Assembly (NCBI RefSeq): GCF_013373365.1
Contig: NZ_CP035925.1
Location: forward strand, 3,720,001-3,784,000
Direction of reading: 5' to 3'
Origin: Lentibacillus sp. CBA3610
GTDB taxonomy: Bacteria > Bacillota > Bacilli > Bacillales > Amphibacillaceae
Length of the DNA: 64,000 bases
This document shows positions 9,674 through 18,205 of the stretch, one piece after another. The translations under genes and the position numbers were made by a program. The notes below the pieces were generated by a model. The model was not told the origin of the DNA, ran no database searches, and saw only the letters and a list, made by a program, of their open reading frames with translations. The stretch's first letter is position 1; each line of letters starts with the position of its first letter.

Positions 9674-10570
9674 ATGTTAAGTATTAATGGGGTAAATAAG
9701 TTTTATGGAGATACTAAAGTGCTGGACAATATTGAATTTGAAGTAGAGAAAGGTTCAATATTCGCAATTTTAGGCCATAATGGGGCAGGCAAATCAACAT
9801 TAATTAATTGCATAATGAACTTAACAAAGTACGAAGGTGAAATTAAATATCCATTCGATAAAAATCATTTATATAAAAAAGTGGGGCTTCAAATGCAGTC
9901 CTCTTCTTTTGAAGAAGGGGCAAAAGTAAAAGAAATATGTCAACTTTATAAGAACATATTGAAAACAGACGTAAATATTGAAGCATTGTTGAAGGAATTT
10001 GATTTAATTGAATTTAAAAATAATAATGTAACTAAGTTATCTGGAGGAGAGAAACAGAAGCTTTCAATTTTATTAACACTGATCGGAAAACCTGAAATAA
10101 TCATTTTTGATGAAATTACAACAGGATTAGATGTTATCGCTAGAAGAAAAATATGGAGTATAATAAAGAAAATAAATTCAGAAAGAGAAATAACAGTTAT
10201 ACTTACAAGCCATTTTCTAGAAGAAATAGAGTATTTAGCTGATTATGTCCTCATTATTGAAAAAGGGACAAAGAAGATTGAAGGTTCTGTAAAAGAAATC
10301 ATCAATAATACGTTTGGTCAGAAGAAAATTGTAAGTTTCACACTAGATGATATAAATGTAAAGGAACTCAGTGAAGAATTTAATATAAGTAATTTGGGAG
10401 AAGGTAGATATACAATTGAGTTTTCCCCTGTTAATGAAGCCTATGTTTTAAAGGAGCTCTCAATATTAGGGGCGGAAGATATATTAATGAAAAATCATAC
10501 CTTTGAAGATGCATTTTTGAAAAATTTAGGTTATGTTATTGATCAGAAAGGGGAGACCCTATATGTCTAA
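9674..10570 (+). CDS. ABC transporter ATP-binding protein (probable peptide export/immunity)
   Basis: A 298-residue nucleotide-binding subunit. Walker A GHNGAGKST is at 34-42, the Q-loop is QMQ near 73-75, the signature LSGGE is at 122-126 and Walker B IIIFDE at 142-147, with the switch His in LTSHF near 181. The roughly 85-residue C-terminal extension is typical of DrrA/YadG-type exporters. TAGGAGG lies six bases before ATG. The 117-bp gap after the last RiPP enzyme gene contains a TATAAT-like sequence (near 9640), so it may have its own promoter. Together with the permease, it most likely exports the product or protects the producer; substrate is inferred from position only. Confidence 0.85.
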   Translation: MLSINGVNKFYGDTKVLDNIEFEVEKGSIFAILGHNGAGKSTLINCIMNLTKYEGEIKYPFDKNHLYKKVGLQMQSSSFEEGAKVKEICQLYKNILKTDVNIEALLKEFDLIEFKNNNVTKLSGGEKQKLSILLTLIGKPEIIIFDEITTGLDVIARRKIWSIIKKINSEREITVILTSHFLEEIEYLADYVLIIEKGTKKIEGSVKEIINNTFGQKKIVSFTLDDINVKELSEEFNISNLGEGRYTIEFSPVNEAYVLKELSILGAEDILMKNHTFEDAFLKNLGYVIDQKGETLYV

Positions 10571-11324
10571 TCTTACTACATTTTCTTTTTTTCAACTTAA
10601 ACTCCTTATGAGAGGTTATAAGGATACAGCTATAGGTTTTTTCTTGCCTGTGGCAATGTTTATTATATTCAGTAATGTATTTGCGGGCGAAATAATAGAA
10701 GAAACAGGTTTTAGTTTAGTAGACTATTTATTGCCTGCATTTATATTAATCATTATTATCAATGCAGTGATTGTCATTTATGGACAATACTATTCAGTTT
10801 ATAAAGAACAAGGCAATTTATTGAAGTATCGTTTACTTGGCTTAGACCACTTCACAATTTCTATAGGTATTTTATTACCTACTCTTATCTTTCAATTTGT
10901 GGCTATTATGCTACTAGTGATAACTGCAATTATAACATCGGATGTGCCAATTCCGATTGATAATATACTTTCAGTTGTCACGGTAATCGGTTTAGTTAAT
11001 TTATTCCAATATTCTTTAGCTGCGATTATTTTCACAGTAACTTCAAAGAGTGCTGGTTACCAGTCTGTTGCGCTTTTGTTTTTTTTCTATCAGATGTTTC
11101 TCGGAGGGCTAACATTTCCTCCAGAGATGTTTCCTGATTCTTTGGAAACAATTGTAGAGTTTTTAAATCCAATTTACTACGCTTTAATTGCATTTAGAGG
11201 AGTATGGACTGAAGGAGAACCGATATATGTGTATTATCAAGAGTTAAGTATAATTGTTATTGTAACAATTGTACTATTGTTAATTGGATATATTTTAACG
11301 AAGAAAAAACGTGTCATAGAATAA
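10563..11324 (+). CDS. ABC-2 type permease
   Basis: About 253 residues with six hydrophobic stretches characteristic of ABC-2 permeases, including the QSVALLFFFYQMFLGGLTFP segment near residue 170, where the family carries a conserved Gly/Pro-rich turn. The frame is open from 10533, but ATG 10563 is preceded by AAGGGGAG at good spacing and overlaps the ATPase stop, so I use it. It should form the membrane channel for the ATPase encoded immediately upstream. Export of, or immunity to, the RiPP product is inferred from linkage. Confidence 0.8.
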   Translation: MSNLTTFSFFQLKLLMRGYKDTAIGFFLPVAMFIIFSNVFAGEIIEETGFSLVDYLLPAFILIIIINAVIVIYGQYYSVYKEQGNLLKYRLLGLDHFTISIGILLPTLIFQFVAIMLLVITAIITSDVPIPIDNILSVVTVIGLVNLFQYSLAAIIFTVTSKSAGYQSVALLFFFYQMFLGGLTFPPEMFPDSLETIVEFLNPIYYALIAFRGVWTEGEPIYVYYQELSIIVIVTIVLLLIGYILTKKKRVIE

Positions 11325-11487
11325 AAAGAAAAACCTGCTTGATAGTTTGGTAAAGTCTGTCGTGAGGAACTTTAAGTTTTTTAAGGTACTTTTGAGTCTA
11401 GTAATTTCACTAAATAGGAAAAACCGTTTCTTACCAGTAGACTGACAAATTGACACTTTTTAATAAAATAATGGAAAGGTTGAGTAT

Positions 11488-11679
11488 ATGCGTTCACTTC
11501 TCCGCAATATAATTGTGGTCGGACTTATTTGCGTGGCTTTATACATTATTATAGAATTGATTAGAAATAATAGTCTTTCATTATTGACTATGTTGAGTGT
11601 ATTTATGGGCGTAGCATTATTTATGATTGTTTGTCGTTCATTATATAAAGCAAATTCAAACCCAAACAAAAATGACTAG
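11488..11679 (+). CDS. Small two-helix membrane protein
   Basis: A 63-residue protein behind GGAAAGGTTGAG. Two hydrophobic segments (about 8-25 and 33-50) are followed by a short charged tail, KANSNPNKND. I do not recognise a family. Located 160 bp behind the ABC permease, it could be a small immunity or accessory protein of the RiPP locus, but it could also be unrelated. The opposite-strand frame over the same bases has no ribosome site and is treated as a shadow. Confidence 0.45.
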   Translation: MRSLLRNIIVVGLICVALYIIIELIRNNSLSLLTMLSVFMGVALFMIVCRSLYKANSNPNKND

Positions 11680-11910
11680 TGAAACATTTCAAAAGTCCTT
11701 TCCCGGCTAAGTTGTCTGCGGGTAAACATTTTTCAGGAAAGGCAAATGTTTGAGTTAAAAAGGTAACCAATTCTACTTGTTGGCGAACAAAACATATTAT
11801 TTTGAATATATCGTTTGTCTTTAGTACCTAAAAAAGACATACCCCTCATATTTGTCACAAGATTATTTTAAAAATTCGAGTTGTCCATATTTAACTGCTG
11901 ACCATCCAAC
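11680..11910. other. Intergenic stretch between RiPP locus and IS630 copy
   Basis: I see no gene, no precursor-like small frame ending in a Cys/Ser/Thr-rich core, and no clear terminator. Composition shifts from the AT-rich RiPP DNA to the more GC-rich IS630 sequence near 11900, so an element boundary probably lies here. Confidence 0.4.
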
Positions 11911-12195
11911 CTACCAGGAAGCCAGGGCAAAGGCGAAATCATTTGTCAGTAACGTGACCATTTCATCCATGGTCCCTCTGAAGGGTGTGGATTCCCATTT
12001 TCCACGGTGGTCAGCCATGCCAAGTTGGTAGTACTGGGCCGTAACCTTTGTCAATCTCGCCCGGTTTACTTTTTCGTCGTCTTCCACCGAATAAATGACG
12101 AGATGGTTCCCGTGTTTACGGACGTTCAGGTGGGTGAATCCTTTCCGTTCCAGGATACCTTCCAGCACATCTTTTTCCGTTGGATCGATTTTCAT
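11911..12195 (-). CDS. Small protein carried with the IS630 copy
   Basis: The frame is open from 12285, but ATG 12195 (starting MKIDPTEKDVLEGI) is preceded by GGAGG and begins two bases after the transposase stop, implying coupled translation. It gives 94 residues with no transmembrane segment, containing HLVIYSVEDDEKV and ending FALASW. I do not recognise a domain. Its tight linkage to the transposase suggests a passenger or accessory gene of this IS lineage rather than a chromosomal gene. Confidence 0.5.
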   Translation of the reverse strand: MKIDPTEKDVLEGILERKGFTHLNVRKHGNHLVIYSVEDDEKVNRARLTKVTAQYYQLGMADHRGKWESTPFRGTMDEMVTLLTNDFAFALASW

Positions 12196-12196
12196 G

Positions 12197-13210
12197 TTAT
12201 GCAGCCTCCTTAGGTTCATGTTGCATCGGATAGCCGCCGAATGTCCAGTTAAACGGATGGGCTTCTTCCTGATTCCATTGATCAATGAAAGCCAGTACAG
12301 CTTCTTTTAATGCCTCTGCGGAACAGAAACTGCTCCATTTCAGACAGCGTTTATGCAGGATGGCGAAAAAGATCTCCACCTGGTTGACCCAGGAGGCATG
12401 AATAGGCGTATAGTGGAAAGAAAATCGGTTATTATGTTTTTCGTTAAACCTACTCCATCTCTGGGATGGGCCATCCTTATGAATGTTTAAATTATCCCAA
12501 ATGATGATGACGTTTTGATCGGGATAGGCACAGGCCAGTTTCTCCATAAATGCCAGCAGGTCATCAGCCTTACGGGTAGGACGTACCTGAGCGACAACCT
12601 TGCCAGTGTTAATCTCGAACCCGGCAATCAGCGATTCTGTGCCATGACGTATATATTCATGCTCATAACGTCCTGATTTGCCCGGCAATGCGGGCTGGGG
12701 TTCCATTTTACGTTCCAGGGCCTGCATGCCGGTTTTTTCATCAACGGAAATGACCACGGCATCTTTTGGCGGATCAAGATAAAGCGATACGACATCATTC
12801 ACTTTTTCGCGGAACCTCGGATCTTTACTGTGTAGCCACATCTCATAACTTTGCGGGTGGAGATCGTTACGTTTTAGCGTACGTTGGACGCTCGAACGAC
12901 TCATGACTGGACCCTGTGCGTTATGCGCTGCTGCTTCAGAGAGAATATCCAGGTTCCAATGAGTGTGAGTCGAATAACCATAATTCCATGGCTGGTCACA
13001 GGCTATCGCAATGACTTCACATCGCTGCTGAACGTTAAACTTGGCAGGAGCACCGGATCGGTAACGGTCGTAAAGTCCGCCTTCCCGGTTTTCCGCATAA
13101 CGATTGCGCCATTTTTTAACGGTTTTTACCGAGATGTCCAGATTTTCCGCAACTTGATATTCTGTTTGATTTTCCTGGGTTAATTGCCAGATGATTGTTG
13201 TAAAGACTCA
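12197..13210 (-). pseudogene. IS630-family transposase, N-terminus missing
   Basis: Reading leftward from about 13207, the frame is open to 12197 and gives a helix-turn-helix (AENLDISVKTVKKW), then the RNase H-type catalytic core. The first Asp is in VISVDEKTGMQALER, the second in IIIWDNLNIH, and the Glu in WVNQVEIFF, as in IS630/Tc1-mariner transposases. The frame meets TGA just upstream of the HTH, with no start codon between, so the first few dozen residues of the family are absent. ATG 12904 opens a 235-residue ORF but lies after the HTH. Degenerate copy; confident family call. Confidence 0.8.
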
Positions 13211-13322
13211 CTTTATTCGATCCAAAACAGGCTTACTTTATTCAAAATCCTCCAGTGTAATTTCTGTACTTTCCTGAAGTAATATGCTAAATTTTTTGCA
13301 TATTATAAGGGGGAGTTTTTTT

Positions 13323-13912
13323 ATGATTCTTGTACACGATTTTGGAATTGATCTTGAGGAATATAATGAACGAGGATTAGATAACGATTTCCCGGTATTT
13401 AATCGATGTCCCGATTGCAACTGTATAGCTCAAGGAAATCTGCATCGGAACGGTTTCTACTGGCGATATGGCATTAATGAGGATGAAGCATTTCATATCC
13501 CTATATGTCGATTTAGCTCTTAGCTTGCAAGGTTAATATCTCTATTCTCCCAAGCTTTTTAATTCCTTATTTCCAACATACAATCCATACGATTGTTGGG
13601 AGAGTGCGTGAATTTCTGGAGGAGAAAAAAGTACATGGTTACCGCCAACAACTGGCTCAGTATTTAAAGCGTTTTTGTGAGCGCCTTCACTGGATTCATA
13701 GCTTTTTCATGGATTTAGGCTATCAACTCGGGTTGTCGAAAGACATCAAAAAAGAAGCCCTAAAATATGTGAAAATAATCCAGGATTTAGGCGAATCCAC
13801 CTTCTTTCGAAGGAGCTGTGGTCACTTATCATCATATTTTATGGGCAAATTAATTGTACCATATTTGAGGCGCGATTTGGGGCGTGTCAAAATAAATTGT
13901 TATCCCACATAA
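13323..13912 (+). pseudogene. DUF6431-like first protein of the DDE element, disrupted
   Basis: ATG 13323 follows AAGGGGG and opens a frame with a zinc-ribbon-like CPDCN pair and NLHRNGFYWRYG, as in DUF6431-type proteins encoded ahead of DDE transposases. It stops at 13523. The homologous continuation (ISILPSFLIPYFQHTIHTIV, then VREFLEEKK) resumes in another frame from about 13530 and runs to 13912. At least one frameshift plus a stop therefore inactivates it. Family assignment is from memory of domain layout. Confidence 0.5.
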
Positions 13913-13997
13913 ATCTTCCTATGAATCTTTTGCCGAAAAAAGTAGAATGAAAGCAATGGATAACCGGTTGTCCTTCTATCAAAAGGAGGAAAATTTC

Positions 13998-14769
13998 ATG
14001 AATGAAAAAACACGGGAGGAAATTGCTTTATTTCGCTATGGGTTGATTGCCCCACTGTTGAACGGACATATGGAGGCAAAAGAATACTTTCAAGAATTGG
14101 AGGGGAAAATTCATCAGGTTCCTTATTATGGAGAACGGAAGGTTGCAGCTAAAACAATGCAAGAATGGCTTCTTCATTATCGAAGGACGGGATTTGATGC
14201 ATTGAAACAAAAGACGTTCAGATCGAGGAATTCCCAGGAGATTTGTCCTGGATGATAGGATCATATTTTAGAAATAAGAAAGAATTTCTCACATGCCGGT
14301 CAGCGTGTTCTACGAACAGCTGATTAAACAGGGGGAGATACAAGAACATGAGGTCTCCTATGCCACTATCAATCGATTATTGAAAAAGCACAGTATGGCC
14401 GGCAGGAATCATATAAGCTTTCACTCAGAAAAAGAACGAAAACGTTTTGCCTACGATAAGGTTAATGTATTGTGGCAGGCGGATTTATCACATGGTCCAT
14501 ATATATCGATAAATGGCAAAATGAAGAAAACCTTTTTGATTGCCTATATTGATGACTGTTCAAGGCTTGTTCCTTACGCACAGTTTTTTACTTCGGAGAA
14601 GTTTGATGGGTTGCGGGAGGTCACAAGGGAAGCATTGATACGGCGTGGAAAACCAAGCATTATTTACGCAGATAACGGTAAAATTTATCGTTCAGAAACG
14701 CTTCAACATGCATGTGCCCAATTGGGAATAACGTTGGCCCATACGCAACCATACAATCCCAAAGCAAAG
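13998..14769 (+). pseudogene. DDE transposase, 5' part (interrupted by insertion)
   Basis: ATG 13998 follows AAAAGGAGG. The first 85 codons encode an HTH region (KVAAKTMQEWLLHYRRTGFD). The frame fails at about 14230 and resumes at 14293 with MPVSVFYEQLIKQ. The rve-type catalytic core follows: first Asp in LWQADLSHGPYI, a DDCSRLVPYAQF segment, and second Asp in IIYADNGK. At HTQPYNPKAKG the gene is cut by the RIT element; it resumes about 6.9 kb away at 21731 with KIERVFKTIQ, which holds the catalytic Glu. The frameshift near 14230-14290 shows it is decayed independently of the insertion. Confidence 0.75.
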
Positions 14770-14803
14770 GGTTATGTATAGTAAATGATAATGTAAAGTA
14801 AAT
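14770..14803 (+). repeat. Left terminal inverted repeat of the outer RIT element
   Basis: Begins GGTTATGTATAGTAAATG and pairs with 21668-21701 on the other strand, with one mismatch. A second, inverted copy of its inner half (TACTTTACATTATCATTT) occurs at about 14840-14858, so this end carries an inverted pair of sites separated by roughly 40 bp. Confidence 0.8.
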
Positions 14804-14934
14804 CTTTTCTTTGCAGTCAAAGCAGGGTATTATGCTAAAATACTTTACATTATCATTTGTTCTTATTTATTGAAGCTGTTCAGCCACGTCAATAGGTTCT
14901 CATTTTCTTGCCACTCAGGTTCATCAGAAAGGTG

Positions 14935-15879
14935 TTACATCAGTATATATGCCTTTCTTATTGCTTCTCTTTTTGTTTTGAAATCTGTCTTGGCATAAAT
15001 TTCTGTTACCTGTACAGAACTATGACCAAGAATATCTCTTATATATACAAGATTTACACCGGCTTGAAGTAGGTGCATTGCTTTTGAGTGTCTGAGACAA
15101 TGGCAGGTAAACACTTCCGGAATCAATGTTTTATTTTCTTCCCGAGCTAAATTTTTGTATTTGGCTAATACATAATTTACCCCGGCTTCTGTCAGTTTTC
15201 CTCCTTCTGTTATTGAAACAAAAGGATATAAATCGAAGAATTTTTAAAAGGTCTTGTTCTTCATATATCGCTCAGTATTTGTACCGTTGGTCCATTAAAG
15301 GTACAAATCCTGGCTTTGTTTCCTTTGGCCAATCAATTTAATAGTATAGGTTTATCGAGCCGGAACCATGATGTGTTAGTCTATTATTTCCTGAACCCTG
15401 GCACCCGTTTCATACATGAGTGTTTAATAAAGTTAAATCGCGGCGTCCAGCCGTTGTTTTCTATATTTGGCATTTTAAACAGTAACTCTACCCCGTTAGA
15501 GTTAGATAGTTTATGGTTTTCTTTTTGTCTTTTTGACTGGAATAGAGAGGACTTTCTGCCATTCCAATAAATTATCCGGATTCCTCGTATTGGAGATATT
15601 TAAAAAAGAATGATTGCTGCCAATCGCAACATTTCTCGTTGCTGTGCTGCATCTACGCATTTTTTCCATCCAATCTAAATATTCCACCACTATATTTTTG
15701 GTTACCATATTCAAGGTCAAATTATCCGCAGGAATGTTCTTTTCATCGCTTAGGAAACGAAGAAAAAGAATAAACGTATCTCTATAGGAGGCAATGGTGT
15801 TTTTGCTTGCTCCAGCTTCGCCTGGAAGATATTTTGTGAGAAACCTTGTAAGATAATAGGAAAAATCAGTAGGTTTCAT
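14935..15879 (-). pseudogene. Tyrosine recombinase C' of the outer RIT element, frameshifted
   Basis: MKPTDFSYYLTRF starts at 15879 behind GGAGGTGAAGTCAG and gives a SAM-like N-terminal domain to 15511. The middle (15130-15510) contains recognisable pieces in several frames (TAGRRDLTLL, YETGARVQEIID, TIKLIG), showing repeated indels. The C-terminal catalytic segment is open at 15126-14935: CHCLRHSKAMHLL (HxxR), ILGHSS and the Tyr of TEIYAKT. At least three frameshifts or stops make it non-functional. Confidence 0.75.
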
Positions 15880-16098
15880 TCTGACTTCACCTCCGGAAAT
15901 AAGTATGAACACAGATTATTTACATCTTGAATTAATTCCGGATACATATCCGAGGTTAATCTGACATACTTGTCCGTAGCTTCCAATGAATTGTGACCCA
16001 AATATTTAGACAGAATTGGGAGAGAATAGTATAGATCCAGTCCCTTACGGGACATTTCTGCCAATGAATGCACACTAAATGAATGTCGAAAAAAATCC
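15876..16098 (-). pseudogene. C-terminal piece of recombinase B' (outer RIT), cut off by the inner element
   Basis: The frame reads FRHSFSVHSLAEM, then LSKYLGHNSLEATDKYVRLT, i.e. the Arg of the HxxR motif, the second His and the nucleophilic Tyr of a tyrosine recombinase. Its upstream partner ends at 19567 with GPRVHDL. Together they rebuild HDLRHSF, the catalytic motif, so the inner element has split exactly this motif. The end overlaps the start of C' as expected for a RIT operon. Confidence 0.8.
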
Positions 16099-16117
16099 AA
16101 ACGTTTGGATTTTTTTC
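16088..16117. repeat. 30-bp perfect palindrome at the left end of the inner RIT element
   Basis: The two halves (GAAAAAAATCCAAAC and its complement) meet at 16102/16103. It contains the same AATCCAAAC core as the element's terminal repeats, suggesting that it is two head-to-head recombinase sites. It separates the inverted repeat from the interrupted host gene. Confidence 0.75.
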
Positions 16118-16150
16118 GTTATCCAAACTTAAATAAAATCCAAACCTTTT
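16118..16150 (+). repeat. Left 33-bp inverted repeat of the inner RIT element
   Basis: Perfectly complementary to 19534-19566. An oppositely oriented partial copy (AAAAAAGGTTTGGATTTT) follows at about 16184-16201, just inside, so each end has a pair of facing subsites. The right end shows the same design with a partial copy at about 19480-19499. Confidence 0.8.
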
Positions 16151-16203
16151 CAAAGATACTTGATATCTAAGCGTTTTAATGAAAAAAGGTTTGGATTTTT
16201 TCT

Positions 16204-17253
16204 TTACTTTTTCATTGACTTAACACCACAGAATTCGGCCAGTCCGTCTTTTGTGTTTTTCCATTTCTTTGATACCTTTTTGTCATTCTCATCTTCTAGT
16301 GTTGCAAGGGCTTTTAATTCCTGCTCTATGGTAATGTCTAGATATACCATTGTGGTCTGTAACTGTTCATGCCCTAACATAAATGAAATCTGTACAATAT
16401 TCATACCATCTTCCAACCAGTGGGAGGCCTTGGCGTGCCTCAGCTGATGAGCATGGAGATCTCGTGGAACTTCAGCACATATTTCGTGTGCGTCACTAGC
16501 ATGTTTTTTTAGTTGCTTGTTTACTGCAGTCTGACTCATTTTTCCTTGTAATCCGGTATTCCTTGAATAAAAAACATAAGCTTCCGGATTTGGAGTTTTA
16601 CCATGGAATTCTTTCAGGTATCCCTTTAAATGTGCAACTGCCTTAGGAAGAAGATACATAGTTCTTATTTTGCTTCCCTTTCCGATGATGGTGACATTCG
16701 GCTTTTCCACGTCTAAACGCAGGTGTTCTATTTTTAAAGACAGTATTTCATCGATTCTGGCGGCAGTGCTATATATGATAATCATAAGTGCCAAGTCTCT
16801 TCGACCCGCTTTTGTGGATAAATCCGGAACGGATAACAATACCTGTACTGCTTTTTTGCTCATCCCTTTTACTTTTTTGCGTACTTCCTTTTTCCGTGGA
16901 ATTCTTGTTGCATCCTCAAAAAGATACAGCATGGAGATTTCCCTGCTCCCCAGATATTTTAGAAACGCTCTTAAGGATGCCAAACGGTTATTACAAGTTT
17001 CCGGACTGCAGCCACGATGTTCCATCAACCATAGTAGCCATTCCTCGATGATTGTTCTTTTGAAACATCCACCAAACAGATTTTCTGGACGGATCCCTTT
17101 TTCTGTCTCCAGAAAACCAATATATAAGGTCAGTGCATACTGATAGGATTTTAATGTATGGTTGCTTCGGATTTTCTGGGAAGGAACGTATTCATTCAAA
17201 AAGGCATGGATATGGCGTGCGATTATAATGGATTCATTCGTCGCTTTCTTCAT
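16204..17253 (-). CDS. Tyrosine recombinase C of the inner RIT element
   Basis: 349 residues from ATG 17253, preceded by GGAGGTGGATT; the longer open frame upstream overlaps gene B and is rejected. It has an N-terminal SAM-like core-binding domain and a C-terminal catalytic domain: Arg in AARIDEILSLK, HQLRH (HxxR), LGHE and the Tyr of TTMVYLDIT. Third of three recombinases that jointly move the element. It starts inside the end of gene B, so translation is coupled. No lesion seen. Confidence 0.85.
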   Translation of the reverse strand: MKKATNESIIIARHIHAFLNEYVPSQKIRSNHTLKSYQYALTLYIGFLETEKGIRPENLFGGCFKRTIIEEWLLWLMEHRGCSPETCNNRLASLRAFLKYLGSREISMLYLFEDATRIPRKKEVRKKVKGMSKKAVQVLLSVPDLSTKAGRRDLALMIIIYSTAARIDEILSLKIEHLRLDVEKPNVTIIGKGSKIRTMYLLPKAVAHLKGYLKEFHGKTPNPEAYVFYSRNTGLQGKMSQTAVNKQLKKHASDAHEICAEVPRDLHAHQLRHAKASHWLEDGMNIVQISFMLGHEQLQTTMVYLDITIEQELKALATLEDENDKKVSKKWKNTKDGLAEFCGVKSMKK

Positions 17254-18205
17254 AATCCACCTCCGGAACAATGCTGTCGAAATCCATCCCTGTTTTTTCT
17301 TCCAAGATGTTAGCCATTCCCGGAACAAGGGAATAATAATACTTTGTGCTTTCCAGTGTACTGTGTCCCATGCTTTTGCTAAGATAAAGCAGTTTTGCAT
17401 CAAATCCAAAGCCTTCATCTGTCCAGCGGTTAATGTTTTCTATGGCATAATGGTGTCTGAGTTCATATGCAGTAGCATGAGAGCTGTTATATTTATTCCA
17501 TAATTCCCGGAAGTTTGTCTGTACCCATTTCCTCGTATGGAAAGTGTCGCCCCTAGCAGGGAAAAAATAATCCCTATGAGGGTACTGCTTCCGTATTGCT
17601 GTATCATATCTTTTCAAAAGTTCAAGCATGGAGTCGTGCAGCACTACATAATGTTGGGCATGTCCTTTGGAATAACCGATGTTCAGAATCCCATGGCGTA
17701 AGTCGACATCCTCAACCCTTAGCATTCTGGCCTCATTTGTTCGTATTCCACTACTGTAAAGAAGGCGAAAGAATACAGGGATCGTTATCTTCCTGGAACG
17801 CTGTTCGGGTGTGTACGATACGGAAGGCAGGCTGTCACAGGCGCGAAAAAAATTCTCCAGTTCAGTATCTGTAAAAGAATGGGGAATATAAGTGCGCCGT
17901 TCTTTCCTTGGAATTTCAGGTATCATAACGTCTGTTTTTCCGCGCTTTCTCAAGTATCGTATAAAACTTACAACAACATAGATTCTTGATCTGCATGAAT
18001 TGTTGGTTTCTGTGTCACGCTTATGGCACCATTCATCCACCATTTCCTGAGACAGAAGTGCAGCTTTCGGATACTGTTTTTTGCAATACCGGTCAAACAG
18101 GACGAGGTTTGGTTCATAAGAGGCCTCATTCCAATGTCTGGATGCTTTTTGGTAAGAAACATATGCCTGCATGAGCGGTGCAAGAAAAGAAGTGAACCTA
18201 TTCAT
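17234..18205 (-). CDS. Tyrosine recombinase B of the inner RIT element
   Basis: 323 residues. Catalytic residues are visible: Arg in SSGIRTNEARML, ELRHHYAIENI (HxxR-type segment), SMGHSTLEST (second His) and the Tyr cluster KYYYS. It overlaps gene A by 8 bp and gene C by 20 bp, as expected for co-translated RIT genes. It is the homologue of the interrupted B' gene of the surrounding element (both have LLYSSGIR/VIYGCGLR-like segments and a similar domain order). Confidence 0.85.
   Translation of the reverse strand: MNRFTSFLAPLMQAYVSYQKASRHWNEASYEPNLVLFDRYCKKQYPKAALLSQEMVDEWCHKRDTETNNSCRSRIYVVVSFIRYLRKRGKTDVMIPEIPRKERRTYIPHSFTDTELENFFRACDSLPSVSYTPEQRSRKITIPVFFRLLYSSGIRTNEARMLRVEDVDLRHGILNIGYSKGHAQHYVVLHDSMLELLKRYDTAIRKQYPHRDYFFPARGDTFHTRKWVQTNFRELWNKYNSSHATAYELRHHYAIENINRWTDEGFGFDAKLLYLSKSMGHSTLESTKYYYSLVPGMANILEEKTGMDFDSIVPEVDYEESDE

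Noticed and set aside
13880..13960. Possible terminal inverted repeats of the DDE element
   Set aside because: I could not match a sequence near 13.2-13.3 kb with one near 23.3 kb; the element's outer ends remain undefined.
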